A stretch of 64,000 nucleotides of DNA from the NCBI GenBank assembly GCA_963817335.1, contig CAWFNX010000005.1, forward strand, positions 1,116,001 through 1,180,000, read 5' to 3'. The translations under genes were made by a program, and so were the position numbers. The notes under the pieces were generated by a model, which was not told where the DNA came from, ran no database searches, and saw nothing but the letters and a program-made list of their open reading frames with translations. This DNA is from AV40 sp963817335. Its GTDB lineage: Bacteria; Verrucomicrobiota; Verrucomicrobiia; Chthoniobacterales; UBA10450. Below are positions 41,497 through 52,447 of the stretch, piece by piece. Position 1 is the stretch's first letter, and each line of letters opens with the position of its first letter.

Positions 41497-42444
41497 TCAC
41501 GCACGAACCAGTCGTGCGATCAGGTCTTCGCTGGCCACAAACCCGATCAGATTTCGTTTTTGGTCCACCACCGCGGCCAATCCCAGCCGCGCGGCGCGGA
41601 GCCGGTGGACCGCGCGGGCAGCGGGCTCGTTTTCCTGCACGGTAACCATTCGCCGCAAATAGCGGGCGAGCGATGGCGGCTTCTCCTTCTCGAAAAGAAG
41701 GTCGAGGACATTGACGAGCCCGACTGCATCGCCCCGCGCGTCAATGACCGGCAGGCGATCGAATCCAGTCGATCGGCTCAGCTCGAGCGCTTCGTTGACG
41801 GTGGAGTCGGGAGCCAGACTTTCGATTCTTGACAACGGCTTCATCACATCACGCGCAGTGACGTTTTGAAAATCGACAACGTTGTGAATCATGGCCCGCT
41901 CGGTGGCAGTGATCGATCCTTCGCGCTCGCTTTGAGAGGTGATTTGTTTCAGTTCCTCGCGCGCGGCAAACAGGCGGGCGCTCTTCTTAGCCGGCGGCGG
42001 AAGGAGCACGCGTCCCAGCAATTCGCCGACGACAAGAACTGGCCAAAGCATTGCTACACTCGCTTCCAGCAAACGCGAAAGCGCCGCCAGCGCCCGAAAC
42101 GGAAACCGCCGAAAAAGTGATTTCGGTAAAACGGCCAGAACGAACAGATAGATCGGAATCGCGACAATCACGGTCAGAACGAAGCCAACCGCTCCAAATC
42201 GGGAAACAAACTGTCGGGCCAGCAGAATCAAAGCAACGATGTCCACGAAATTGGTGATCAACAGCACGCTAACCAGAGGGCGTTCCGGTGACTTGAGTAA
42301 TCGATCGAGCCGCACCGCGGCCCGCAAATTCAATTTAACGTTGTGCCGCAATCGGACCGGATCGATGGACATCAGGCCCGCTTCGATTCCGTTGAACAGA
42401 AACGAAACCACCCAACAGCCCAGAATAATCCAGAGATCTCTCAT
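41497..42444 (-). CDS. CNNM/DUF21 membrane protein with CBS pair
   Basis: This 315-residue protein has an N-terminal DUF21/CNNM transmembrane domain (LFNGIEAGLMSIDPVRLRHN ... LPKSLFRRFP), then a CBS pair (MKPLSRIESLAPDSTVNEAL ... GLVNVLDLL). It lacks the CorC_HlyC domain that ends its partner. The family includes cation (Mg/Co) transport proteins called hemolysin-like. Its start overlaps the stop of the gene upstream (ATGA), so the two related proteins are likely co-translated and may form a heteromer. Confidence 0.88.
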   Translation of the reverse strand: MRDLWIILGCWVVSFLFNGIEAGLMSIDPVRLRHNVKLNLRAAVRLDRLLKSPERPLVSVLLITNFVDIVALILLARQFVSRFGAVGFVLTVIVAIPIYLFVLAVLPKSLFRRFPFRALAALSRLLEASVAMLWPVLVVGELLGRVLLPPPAKKSARLFAAREELKQITSQSEREGSITATERAMIHNVVDFQNVTARDVMKPLSRIESLAPDSTVNEALELSRSTGFDRLPVIDARGDAVGLVNVLDLLFEKEKPPSLARYLRRMVTVQENEPAARAVHRLRAARLGLAAVVDQKRNLIGFVASEDLIARLVRA

Positions 42445-43721
42445 GCTGCGGCGGTGTCGGTTTGATCTTCCACGCAGGTGGTTTTCTCCAACACCAATTC
42501 TTTGATGCGTTTCCGACTGGTTCGTCTGACGATTACAGTCAATCGGGGAAGCTCGAGCCGGGTGCCTTCCGGCGGCAACTGGCCCAGCTGATTGAAAATG
42601 AGGCCGCCAATGGTGTCGATTCCGTCGGCTTCCAATTCAAAGCCAAGATATTCGCGTAAATCGTCGAGACGAGCCTGGCCGCTCACCAAAAATTTGCCAT
42701 TCTCGAGCGGTTCAATGTAGAGATCGACATCGCCTCCCGGCGGCGCGGCGTCGCTCAAGATTTCCTCCACTATGTCCGACATGGTAATGATGCCTTCCGT
42801 GCCGCCAAATTCGTCGACTACGATGGCCAGCGCCTGGGGATGGGTAAGAAAACGTTTGAGCAAATCGAGGGCGCGCATCGTTTCCGGAACGAACGACGGC
42901 GCGAGCAAAGTTTCGGTGTAGTGCTCGGACGGATCGAGCAGGAACCGTTTCACGTCAATGATGCCAACGATGTTGTCCGGCGTATCGGCATAAACCGGCA
43001 CAAATTGATACCGACGCTCTTTCAGCTGCGCGATCGCTTCTTCGTTGGTGAGATCGTCGGCCAGCGCGAAACTATCGACCCGCGGAGTCATGCAATCTTT
43101 GGCCGTCTTGTCGCCCATTTTGATGATCTCCTGGATCATCTCGCCCTCTGTTTCGTGCAGCGTCCCTTCCTCTTCGCCGATTTCCACCAGTGCTTCGAGT
43201 TCCTGATCGCTCAAGCGGGCGCGGGTGCGCAAGCGCGCGGGCGTAATAAGATCGACAATCGCCGCGCTGGCGTTTTCAAGCGCGCTGCCGACGCGATCAA
43301 GAAATCGGACGGAGGCCTGGAGAGTGAATGCGCCGATGGTTGAAAGCCGGTAGGGCGCGGAAAGCGCGAGCAACTTCGGTATCAGATCGCACAGCAACAC
43401 GACGATCGCGAAGATCACGACCGCCGCCAGCCATTGCGGAATGCGGCCGCCCGATGGACCGCGCCAGAGCAAAAACAAACAGAAAACAACCAGTGGCACT
43501 TTGACCAGGGCGTCTCCGAGCAAGAGTCCGTTCAAAACCCGTCGCGGTTTGTCGCGAAAAAGCTGAACGAACTTGGTCAGCGCAGGATGATTGGCCTCGA
43601 GCCGCCGAAGCTGGTGAGGTCGCAGGGAAAAAAGCGCGGTTTCTAGGCCGGAAAACAGGGCAGAAAAGAAAATCAGCCCGGCGATGATGGCGAGCGAAAC
43701 GGCCAGCTCGAGCGGCGTCAT
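42441..43721 (-). CDS. CNNM/CorC-type membrane protein with CBS and CorC_HlyC domains
   Basis: This 426-residue protein has full domain order. The DUF21 membrane domain (FFSALFSGLETALFSLRPHQL) is followed by a CBS pair (DKTAKDCMTPRVDSFALADD ... FVPVYADTPDNIVGIIDVK and LAIVVDEFGGTEGIITMSDI). The C-terminal CorC_HlyC domain contains FLVSGQARLDDLREYLG. It is probably involved in divalent cation homeostasis. It is the first gene of a two-gene minus-strand unit with the shorter paralogue. Confidence 0.92.
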   Translation of the reverse strand: MTPLELAVSLAIIAGLIFFSALFSGLETALFSLRPHQLRRLEANHPALTKFVQLFRDKPRRVLNGLLLGDALVKVPLVVFCLFLLWRGPSGGRIPQWLAAVVIFAIVVLLCDLIPKLLALSAPYRLSTIGAFTLQASVRFLDRVGSALENASAAIVDLITPARLRTRARLSDQELEALVEIGEEEGTLHETEGEMIQEIIKMGDKTAKDCMTPRVDSFALADDLTNEEAIAQLKERRYQFVPVYADTPDNIVGIIDVKRFLLDPSEHYTETLLAPSFVPETMRALDLLKRFLTHPQALAIVVDEFGGTEGIITMSDIVEEILSDAAPPGGDVDLYIEPLENGKFLVSGQARLDDLREYLGFELEADGIDTIGGLIFNQLGQLPPEGTRLELPRLTVIVRRTSRKRIKELVLEKTTCVEDQTDTAAA

Positions 43722-43807
43722 TCTTGGCAGCGGCGCCGACTGCTGTCGGGGCCCTCCGGAAAAGTCGGTTTGCCCATCATCTGAGGCATGGTGAAATTAA
43801 ACGCTTC

Positions 43808-44305
43808 ATGAACAAAGGCGAAAGAATTTCGCAGTTCGTTCGCGACCTCGAAGGTGACGACGCCAATTTTACCGGCGAGATCGCGAGCCATCCGTTTTAT
43901 CGGGCTTATTTTCGATGCTGGAACGACCAGCGCTACTACGAAGCCCACGACGTGCTGGAACACCTCTGGCTGAATACCGACACCGCGGACGACAATTTTT
44001 TTAAGGGAATGATTCAGGCCGCGGGCGCGTTCGTTCATCTTCAGAAGAATTTCGAACATCCCACCCACGCCAAACATAGCCGGCGTCTGCGCCCGGCGGT
44101 GCGACTGTTCGAACTGGCGGAAAAAAATCTCGCTCCGTTCGGTCCGCGTCATCACGCGCTGGACGTCGCGGCGTTTCTCAATCTCTTGCGTGCCGCGCGC
44201 GAAAAAATTATCGGGTCGGATTTCAAAACCAATCCGTGGTCGCCTAAAGAAGCGCCGAAACTGCATTTAGGTAGCGGCGGTTCACCGAACCGCCATGGCG
44301 ATTGA
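43808..44305 (+). CDS. DUF309 family protein
   Basis: This 165-residue protein has the DUF309 core: FYRAYFRCWNDQRYYEAHDVLEHLW, FFKGMIQAAGAFVHLQKN and LEHLW-type helices. The function of the family is unknown. The start at 43808 precedes the conserved part by about 25 residues. Further upstream codons are not family-like. Its last residues, GSGGSPNRHGD, and its stop are encoded by palindromic element A3, matching the repeat-derived tail of the unrelated DUF72 protein. Confidence 0.88.
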   Translation: MNKGERISQFVRDLEGDDANFTGEIASHPFYRAYFRCWNDQRYYEAHDVLEHLWLNTDTADDNFFKGMIQAAGAFVHLQKNFEHPTHAKHSRRLRPAVRLFELAEKNLAPFGPRHHALDVAAFLNLLRAAREKIIGSDFKTNPWSPKEAPKLHLGSGGSPNRHGD

Positions 44306-44322
44306 GGTCAATCGCCTCTACC
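44270..44322. repeat. Palindromic element A3 at a convergent junction
   Basis: This third 53-bp copy is almost identical to A2. It holds the TGA stop of the DUF309 gene (44303-44305) and the TAG stop of the TauE/SafE gene (44318-44320) on the other strand. Confidence 0.92.
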
Positions 44323-45055
44323 TCGTGAAGATTAATTTTATCCCAGCGATCATCAGTACAATTGCCAAAAAAATCGCGATACCGCGCACCGGCAAGCGGC
44401 GGCTCCCCAGATAAGAGCCGATCGTCCCACCCACGATCGCCGGAATCGCCAGATAGACTCCAAGACTTGGAATCGAACGCTTCGCGGCAAAGTACCCGAC
44501 GAGGCCACCGATCGAGTTCACCAGAATAAAGAGCGCGGAAACTGCAGCTGCCTTCTTGATCGGCGCCCAACGACAAAACAGCAGCAACGGGGTAAGAAAA
44601 ATTCCGCCACCGGTTCCTGTTAAACCGGAAAGAAGACCCAGGCCCGCTCCAACGCCGACCGCGAGCGGTTTGCTCGGAGGATTCGTTTCCGGCGGATCGC
44701 TTCGGCGAAAAATCAAGCGGGCCGCTGAGAAGAGCAGCACGAGTCCGATCAGGATCCTGAGGACGCCGGCGGACGGCTGGAGATAGCCGCCAACATAAGC
44801 CGCGGGAACCGAAAGCAGCGCGAACGGCCAAAACAATTTCCATGAGAAATGTCCGGCCTTCCAAAACTGAAGCGACCCAATGATGGCGACGAGAATGTTC
44901 AGCGCGAGCGCCGTCGGCCGAATGATCGCCGGCGCGAGTCCGAACAAGGTCATTGTCGCGATGTAACCGGACGCGCCGGCATGTCCGACGGAGGAGTAGA
45001 GAAACGCGATCAGCGCGATTCCCAAGCAAAGCAAAGTTAGTTCATCGCCGCTCAT
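44318..45055 (-). CDS. TauE/SafE (TSUP) family anion transporter
   Basis: This 245-residue membrane protein has about eight helices of the TSUP family. Marks are the N-terminal LYSSVGHAGASGYIATMTLFG and the mid repeat GLLSGLTGTGGGIFLTPLLLF, the family's duplicated glycine-rich motif. Members move sulfite, sulfonates or other small anions across the inner membrane. The substrate here is not identifiable, though sulfur anions would fit the sulfate-handling genes a few kb downstream. Its stop lies in element A3. Confidence 0.92.
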   Translation of the reverse strand: MSGDELTLLCLGIALIAFLYSSVGHAGASGYIATMTLFGLAPAIIRPTALALNILVAIIGSLQFWKAGHFSWKLFWPFALLSVPAAYVGGYLQPSAGVLRILIGLVLLFSAARLIFRRSDPPETNPPSKPLAVGVGAGLGLLSGLTGTGGGIFLTPLLLFCRWAPIKKAAAVSALFILVNSIGGLVGYFAAKRSIPSLGVYLAIPAIVGGTIGSYLGSRRLPVRGIAIFLAIVLMIAGIKLIFTR

Positions 45056-45122
45056 TTTGACAAAACTCGGACACGAGAGATGGGTTGCAGATTCGATTCT
45101 TCTTTAATCGAGCACTGCGACA

Positions 45123-45448
45123 ATGAGAACCATCATTTTACTAACGATTTCCAACGCGTTCATGAACCTGGCCTGGTACGGACATTTGAAATTCAAAGAC
45201 CAACCGTTGTGGATCGTGATCTGGCAAGCTGGTTAATCGCATTTTTTGAGTACGCCTTTCAGGTTCCGGCAAATCGTATTGGCTCCAACGAATGGACGGT
45301 CCCGCAATTGAAGATTCTTCAGGAGTGCATCACCCTCATCGTCTTTACTGTAATTGCGTTCGCGCTTTTTCGGTCGCCGGTTAAATGGAATTATCTCGTT
45401 TCCTACGCTTTCATCATCGGAGCGGTCTATTTTGCCTTTAGGTTTTGA
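45123..45448 (+). pseudogene. DUF486 (DMT-type) membrane protein with a frameshift
   Basis: The frame from ATG 45123 reads MRTIILLTISNAFMNLAWYG and HLKFKDQPLWIVIW, then stops at 45234. The family-typical continuation WLIAFFEYAFQVPANRIGS ... QECITLIVFTVIAFALF is in the next frame and ends at 45448. One base is missing near 45219-45224 (expected VILASW). Together the pieces make a normal-length DUF486 protein of about 108 residues with four helices. It is either a real inactivating frameshift or an assembly/sequencing error. Confidence 0.85.
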
Positions 45449-45474
45449 CAAGGGGTGCTTATCGCCGGCGCGCG

Positions 45475-45510
45475 TTGTAGAGGCGTTCGCCGCGGCGAGC
45501 ACCGCTACAA
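45475..45510. repeat. Short GTAG...CTAC palindromic element before the YyaL-like gene
   Basis: This 36-bp element has ends TTGTAG and CTACAA around a hairpin based on GTTCGCCG/CGGCGAGC. It is a small member of the same superfamily and lies in the 144-base gap after the DUF486 gene. Confidence 0.65.
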
Positions 45511-45592
45511 CTGCTTCCGCTTTTGCGTTCCCACGCTAAGTTGATCGGTGACGCCAATTGTCATAGCGGCGGAAATTCAACCGGCAAAACCA

Positions 45593-47749
<2,157 letters not shown>

Positions 47750-47761
47750 TAATACCACTTC

Positions 47762-48499
47762 GTGAACAAGGAGCGGGCCATCGTCTTTTTTGCCTGGGGT
47801 GCAGACTGGATCGCGCGCGTGGTGGCATGCATCCGGGAAAGTCGATTGCCGGATTATCCGATTTTCGTTGTCACTGACGCGGCGACTGAAACCGGCGCGT
47901 TGCCGAAGAACATCGAAGTGGTCAGGCTGGCGTTTCAGCTTTCGGGAAAGGCGAGAAAGGCGGAATTTTTCGCGAGGCCGCCAGAGAAAATTCAGACTGC
48001 TTTGTTCATCGATTCCGACACGCGGGTGATTGACGATATCTCACTGGGTTTCGAGAAGGCGGAACAACATGGGATCGCCATTGCGCCGGCGCCCCACTAT
48101 TCACTGGCGGATTTTCGCGATTTTCGTCAGGTGATGTCGGCCGAGGGCGTCACGCCGATGGGGCAGATCGTCTACAATACGGGGGTGATCTTTGCGACGC
48201 CACATCGGCCGGACGTTCGCGCCGTATTCGATCAAACATTAAAGCTTGCCCAGAAATATCGGGACAAAGTTTGGAACGAACAGCCTTACTTCAGCCTGGC
48301 GATGGAGATGTTAAATTTTAATCCGTATACGCTTTCACCAAGTTTCAATCATCGCGGGTTCGGTGAATTGATCAGCGGCTCAATTCGGATCTGGCATTCC
48401 TACGAACCGGTGCCGCGCGACGCCGCGTCGCTTGAGAAGGGTTACCTTCACCGCTGCGAAAAGGGAAAGTTGGTGAAGGCAGTGAAAGTTCCGTTGTGA
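47762..48499 (+). CDS. Nucleotide-sugar transferase-like protein (GT-A fold)
   Basis: This 245-residue protein starts at GTG and has no signal peptide. It opens with ERAIVFFAWGADWIARVVAC. A DxD-type metal motif sits in ALFIDSDTRVIDDIS, and later residues include VYNTGVIFATPHRPDV and WNEQPYFSLAMEMLN, as in GT8-like glycosyltransferases. Donor and acceptor are unknown. It is directly coupled to the sulfotransferase (stop TGA overlaps that ATG by one base), suggesting it adds a sugar that is then sulfated. Confidence 0.72.
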   Translation: MNKERAIVFFAWGADWIARVVACIRESRLPDYPIFVVTDAATETGALPKNIEVVRLAFQLSGKARKAEFFARPPEKIQTALFIDSDTRVIDDISLGFEKAEQHGIAIAPAPHYSLADFRDFRQVMSAEGVTPMGQIVYNTGVIFATPHRPDVRAVFDQTLKLAQKYRDKVWNEQPYFSLAMEMLNFNPYTLSPSFNHRGFGELISGSIRIWHSYEPVPRDAASLEKGYLHRCEKGKLVKAVKVPL

Positions 48500-49572
48500 T
48501 GGCGGCGAATGTTTCGCCACGGATCGTCCTCCACATCGGCGCGCCCAAAACCGCGTCGACTTATTTGCAACGCCGTTTGCGCGCGAACGCCGACCTGTTG
48601 CGCGAGCACGGGATTTACATTCCGGTCATCCCTGCGGTCGCGGCCATGGCCGGCAACGCAAAACTCCTGGCCACAACGCTGAGCCGGCGACCGTCGTTGA
48701 CCTTTCAACGCGGGTTCCCGGCAATCGACGTTGCAAAACTCGATCCGGCTCAAATTGTCGCCGAACTGCTGTCAGGTTGGCGACCGAACTTCGAATCCGT
48801 CGTTCTTTCGGCGGAGAACTTACGACCGAATCATGCGCAGCGTTTACGCGAATTGCTTCCAAATCCCGCGAGGATCGTGGTTGTTCTGTTCGTGCGGCGG
48901 CAGGATCGGTGGATCGATTCCTATTTTAATCAGATGGTGAAGACGAACGAAGTTGCGGAGCCAATTAGTGCTTTTGTGACGAAGCTTTGCAATACGGAGG
49001 GCGAGAGACTGTGTCGTCCGGATTGGTTTGCGCACTACGAAGCGTGGCGCAATCCGTTCGGAAACTGTCGAATCGTCTTTTATGACGAAGTGGCCAATAA
49101 CGTTTTCCGGGCCTTTTTTAACGCGGCCGATCTTCCAACGGTTCCCGGTTTGATAGATGTCGATCGCGCTCAGGTCTCGTTGAACGCTTTTGAACTCGCC
49201 TATCTTCTGGAGCAGAAACAGCCACTGGAGTTTTCTGATTTTCTTCAACGCAAGAACGCCGCCGAAAAAGCGTCGCATCGCCTTGGCGTGAACAAGACTC
49301 AGAGCTTCCTGAGCAATGCCGATCTGGCGCGGTTGCACGAACGGTTTGACGAGTCGAATCGACGTCTTACCGCGGCATTGGGGCGCGAGAGCAATCCACC
49401 GCCGTTGCAAATCGACTCCGATACCAACTCGGATACGTATTGCGATCCAGGCCGGCTCTCCGCGTCAGAATCGTACGCTCGGTTTCGCAAACTCGCCGAC
49501 ACGAATTATTCGCGGCGAAAACGCCGGAGTTGGTTTTCATTCGGCCGTTCGATAGATCAACAGGCGCAATGA
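48499..49572 (+). CDS. Sulfotransferase-like protein
   Basis: This 357-residue protein has a sulfotransferase-type 5'-phosphosulfate-binding loop at the N-terminus: VLHIGAPKTASTYLQRRLR. It also has VVLSAENLRPNHAQRLRELL and an RIVVVLFVRRQDRWIDSYFN segment that matches the 3'-phosphate-binding region. It likely transfers sulfate from PAPS to a carbohydrate. The start ATG at 48499 overlaps the previous stop by one base. A GTG one codon earlier is also possible. The stop overlaps the sulfatase start (ATGA). Confidence 0.78.
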   Translation: MAANVSPRIVLHIGAPKTASTYLQRRLRANADLLREHGIYIPVIPAVAAMAGNAKLLATTLSRRPSLTFQRGFPAIDVAKLDPAQIVAELLSGWRPNFESVVLSAENLRPNHAQRLRELLPNPARIVVVLFVRRQDRWIDSYFNQMVKTNEVAEPISAFVTKLCNTEGERLCRPDWFAHYEAWRNPFGNCRIVFYDEVANNVFRAFFNAADLPTVPGLIDVDRAQVSLNAFELAYLLEQKQPLEFSDFLQRKNAAEKASHRLGVNKTQSFLSNADLARLHERFDESNRRLTAALGRESNPPPLQIDSDTNSDTYCDPGRLSASESYARFRKLADTNYSRRKRRSWFSFGRSIDQQAQ

Positions 49573-50942
49573 AGCCCAATATTCTCCTGATCATGTGCGA
49601 CCAACTCCGCGCTGATGCGCTGGGTTGCAGCGGGAACTGGGTCAAGACTCCGCATATCGATCGGATCGCGCGCGAAGGTGTGAGATTTGCGAATTGCGTG
49701 ACGAATTCGCCGGTTTGTTTGCCCGCGAGAATTTCGATGGCGACCGGACGTTATCCGCACAACACCGGCGTTTGGGACAATTGCCCCTACGAACTGCCCG
49801 AAGGCGCACCCACCTGGATGGCAGCTATCCGCGACTCGGGATACCGAACGAGCGTGTTTGGGAAAACCGCGCTGCACCGCGGCGGTCCGGATCTGCGCAA
49901 ATTCGAATACAAATTGCATTCCTACGGCCTCGACGACGTCGACGAAATCCGCGGACCGCACGCGAGTGTCGACGTCATTTGTCATATGACCGAACGGTGG
50001 AAGTCGCTCGGGTTGTTGGAGGCATTTCGTAAGGACATGAAGGAGCGCGGTGACAAGAATCGCACACTTGTTAGGCCTTCGGCGCTTCCGTTGGCCGAAT
50101 ATTATGACGTCTACGTCGGCCAGCGCGCCAAAGATTATCTTCATCACTACAACCGCTCTCAGCCCTGGTTTTGCTGGGTGAGTTTCGCCGGACCGCATGA
50201 ACCGTGGGACACGCCGGAGCCATTCGCCAGTATGTATCGTCCGGAAGATATGCCCGACCCGATTGCGCGTCCGTTGGCGCGACGCCGGGGACCGACGGGA
50301 GAACTCGATCGTCGATTTGCCGAATCACCGGCCGGTGACATTCGCAACGCCAAAGAACTGCGCGCCAGCTACGCCGGGAAAGTTTCGTTGATCGACGATC
50401 AGGTTGGCCAAATCCTCAACGAAATCGAAGCGCGTGGGGAATTAGATCGCACCGTGATTTTATTTACATCCGATCACGGCGAAATGAACGGTGACTACGA
50501 TTTGATCCATAAATCTAATTTTCTAAACCCGGCAGTGCGGGTTCCGTTCATTATCAGCACGCCAGAGATTAGAAAATCGTCGCGAGCCGGAACGGCAAGC
50601 GACAGCCCGGTGGAATGGTTCGATGCCGGTCCGACATTGGTTGAAGTGACCGGCGCGAAGTTTAATTACATGCAGTTCGCGCGATCCGTGGTTCCATCGC
50701 TGCAAGATCCGCAGACCGAGCATCGCAGTTTCGCACTTTCGGAATTGTTGCAGGAATCAATGTATCTGGATCGCAATTGGAAGCTGATGCTGAATCGCAA
50801 GCGCGAGCCGTATCGTTTATTCGACGTAAAAAACGATCCAAAGGAAATACACGATCTTATCGGGGTGGGTGAGCACGAGCGGCTAATCAAGGAATTGAAG
50901 GCCGAAATTGCCGCGCGGTTGAAGCAGACGGAAACCGCTTGA
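49569..50942 (+). CDS. Cys-type sulfatase
   Basis: This 457-residue sulfatase cleaves sulfate esters. The active-site signature C-x-P-x-R is present as PVCLPARISMATGRYP with Cys50 (to be oxidised to formylglycine) and Arg54. The metal-binding Asp11 is in LLIMCDQLRADALG, and the second metal site is in ILFTSDHGEMNGDY. No signal peptide is visible, so it may act in the cytoplasm, unusual for a polysaccharide sulfatase. The start overlaps the preceding sulfotransferase stop. The maturation enzyme is not in this window. Confidence 0.93.
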   Translation: MKPNILLIMCDQLRADALGCSGNWVKTPHIDRIAREGVRFANCVTNSPVCLPARISMATGRYPHNTGVWDNCPYELPEGAPTWMAAIRDSGYRTSVFGKTALHRGGPDLRKFEYKLHSYGLDDVDEIRGPHASVDVICHMTERWKSLGLLEAFRKDMKERGDKNRTLVRPSALPLAEYYDVYVGQRAKDYLHHYNRSQPWFCWVSFAGPHEPWDTPEPFASMYRPEDMPDPIARPLARRRGPTGELDRRFAESPAGDIRNAKELRASYAGKVSLIDDQVGQILNEIEARGELDRTVILFTSDHGEMNGDYDLIHKSNFLNPAVRVPFIISTPEIRKSSRAGTASDSPVEWFDAGPTLVEVTGAKFNYMQFARSVVPSLQDPQTEHRSFALSELLQESMYLDRNWKLMLNRKREPYRLFDVKNDPKEIHDLIGVGEHERLIKELKAEIAARLKQTETA

Positions 50943-50946
50943 CCAA

Positions 50947-51837
50947 ATGTCCGCGAGTTCCACCCGCAATGTCTTGATTACCGGCATACCTCGGTCGGGT
51001 ACGACCTTGGTTTGTTCGCTGCTCAACAAATTGCCCGACGTCGTTGCGCTGCACGAGCCGATGGACGTATGGGATTTTTCCGAATGTCGAGATGCGGCAG
51101 CACTTACAATGTCGATCGAGAATTTCTGTGCGGATGCGCGCCGGTCCTTGCGCGACCAGGGCTTTGCGATTTCCAAACACGTCGGCGGAGAAATCAGAGA
51201 CAATACGGCTGCGGATCAGATCGGTGACGCGGGATCGCGACCGCGGCGGACCGAGCACGGCAAAATCTTCATCGACAAATCACTCGCCGAGAATTTCATC
51301 CTCGCGATCAAACACCCGCTGGCGTTCACAGCGTTGCTCGAACCTTTATCGCGACATTTCGAATGTTTTGCCGTGATTCGGAACCCGTTGGCGACGCTCG
51401 CGTCTTGGAACAGTCTCGATTGGCTCAAGGTAAAAAAAGGACACGCGCCAATCGCTGAAAAATTGGATGCGGATCTTGCGGATAAACTGGCGAAAGAATC
51501 CGACCCGATCGAACGGCAAATCCAGATTTTGGAGTGGTCGTATGAGCGCTACCGGCGCTTTCTTCCAGAGCAGACAATAGTGAAGTACGAGGATTTGATT
51601 GCGACGCGCGCTCGCGCATTGTCAAGATTTTTTCCCGCCGCAGTGGATCTCGATGAAGACTTGGTCTCGAGGAATCTAAACAAACATTACGACCGCGCAC
51701 TGATGACTGATCTCGGGCAGCGGCTGCTGAAGCTTGAAGGACCGCTCTGGAATTTTTATTCCAAGGGCGATGTCGAAAATCTCCTGGACGAAATTAGAGG
51801 TAGGGGCGATTGCCCCCAATCGCCCGCGGGCCGTTAG
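50947..51837 (+). CDS. Sulfotransferase family protein
   Basis: This 296-residue PAPS-dependent sulfotransferase has a 5'-phosphosulfate loop NVLITGIPRSGTTLVCSLLN and HEPMDVWDFSE. The 3'-phosphate region is CFAVIRNPLATLASWNS, and a C-terminal TIVKYEDLIAT follows. It begins 4 bases after the sulfatase. The last dozen residues (RGRGDCPQSPAGR) and the stop are read from palindromic element A4, so the natural C-terminus is altered. The substrate is presumably a surface glycan. Confidence 0.88.
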   Translation: MSASSTRNVLITGIPRSGTTLVCSLLNKLPDVVALHEPMDVWDFSECRDAAALTMSIENFCADARRSLRDQGFAISKHVGGEIRDNTAADQIGDAGSRPRRTEHGKIFIDKSLAENFILAIKHPLAFTALLEPLSRHFECFAVIRNPLATLASWNSLDWLKVKKGHAPIAEKLDADLADKLAKESDPIERQIQILEWSYERYRRFLPEQTIVKYEDLIATRARALSRFFPAAVDLDEDLVSRNLNKHYDRALMTDLGQRLLKLEGPLWNFYSKGDVENLLDEIRGRGDCPQSPAGR

Positions 51838-51854
51838 GGGCAACGGCCCCTACC
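51799..51854. repeat. Palindromic element A4 at a convergent junction
   Basis: This 56-bp element has perfect outer arms GGTAGGGGC.. and ..GCCCCTACC, with hairpins CGATTG-CCCC-CAATCG and GGCCGTT/AACGGCC. It holds the sulfotransferase stop (51835-51837) and touches the DUF1330 stop on the other strand (51854-51856). Confidence 0.92.
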
Positions 51855-52147
51855 TACGCGGTGCCGCCGTCCACCAAAATCATGTTCGTCTTCGCGGTGC
51901 GGTGACGCATTTTGCGCGGTTCGCGGTATTCCTCACAATTAAGCCACTCTTTTGCGCGTTCCATCGTTGGAAATTCGAGCACAACAATGCGTTTCGGTAT
52001 CCAATTGCCTTCGAGGACTTCGGTTTTGCCGCCGCGAACGATGTATTTGCCATCGTACTTATGGACAGTTGCGGCGGCCTGCTTCTTGTAATCTTCGTAC
52101 CCGACTGGATCGGTGATTTCGATTTCGACAATGATGTAAGCGGACAT
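51854..52147 (-). CDS. DUF1330 family protein, copy 1
   Basis: This 97-residue ferredoxin-like dimeric alpha/beta barrel protein of the DUF1330 family has marks AYIIVEIEITDPVGYEDYKK, GKYIVRGGKTEVLEGNW, KRIVVLEFPTMERAKEWLN and EEYREPRKMRHRTAKTNMIL. The function is unknown. It lies 6 bases downstream of a paralogue on the same strand, so it appears to be a tandem duplicate. Confidence 0.92.
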   Translation of the reverse strand: MSAYIIVEIEITDPVGYEDYKKQAAATVHKYDGKYIVRGGKTEVLEGNWIPKRIVVLEFPTMERAKEWLNCEEYREPRKMRHRTAKTNMILVDGGTA

Positions 52148-52153
52148 AAGCGA

Positions 52154-52441
52154 TTATACTCCTTCGACGAGAATCATTTTCGTTTTCGCAGTTCGACTTC
52201 GAATTTTGCACAAAGGACGGTATTCCTCGCAGGTAAACCATTCTTGTGCTCGCTTCAGCGATTCGAATTCAATCATCACAATTCGTTTGGGCTGCCAGGC
52301 GCCTTCCAACGTTTCTGCCTCGTCATCAACAGCAATGTATTTGCCGCCGTACTTTTGAACGAGTGGAACGACGCCCTTTCGATACTCCGCGAAGCCGGCG
52401 TTGTCGGTTATCTCAATATCGACAATGACGTAAGCAGGCAT
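52154..52441 (-). CDS. DUF1330 family protein, copy 2
   Basis: This 95-residue paralogue of the gene immediately downstream has AYVIVDIEITDNAGFAEYRK, GKYIAVDDEAETLEGAW, KRIVMIEFESLKRAQEWFT and RTAKTKMILVEGV. The two align along their whole length without gaps of note but have diverged well, so the duplication is not recent. A heptamer array lies just upstream of its start codon. Confidence 0.92.
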   Translation of the reverse strand: MPAYVIVDIEITDNAGFAEYRKGVVPLVQKYGGKYIAVDDEAETLEGAWQPKRIVMIEFESLKRAQEWFTCEEYRPLCKIRSRTAKTKMILVEGV

Positions 52442-52447
52442 GGGCAG

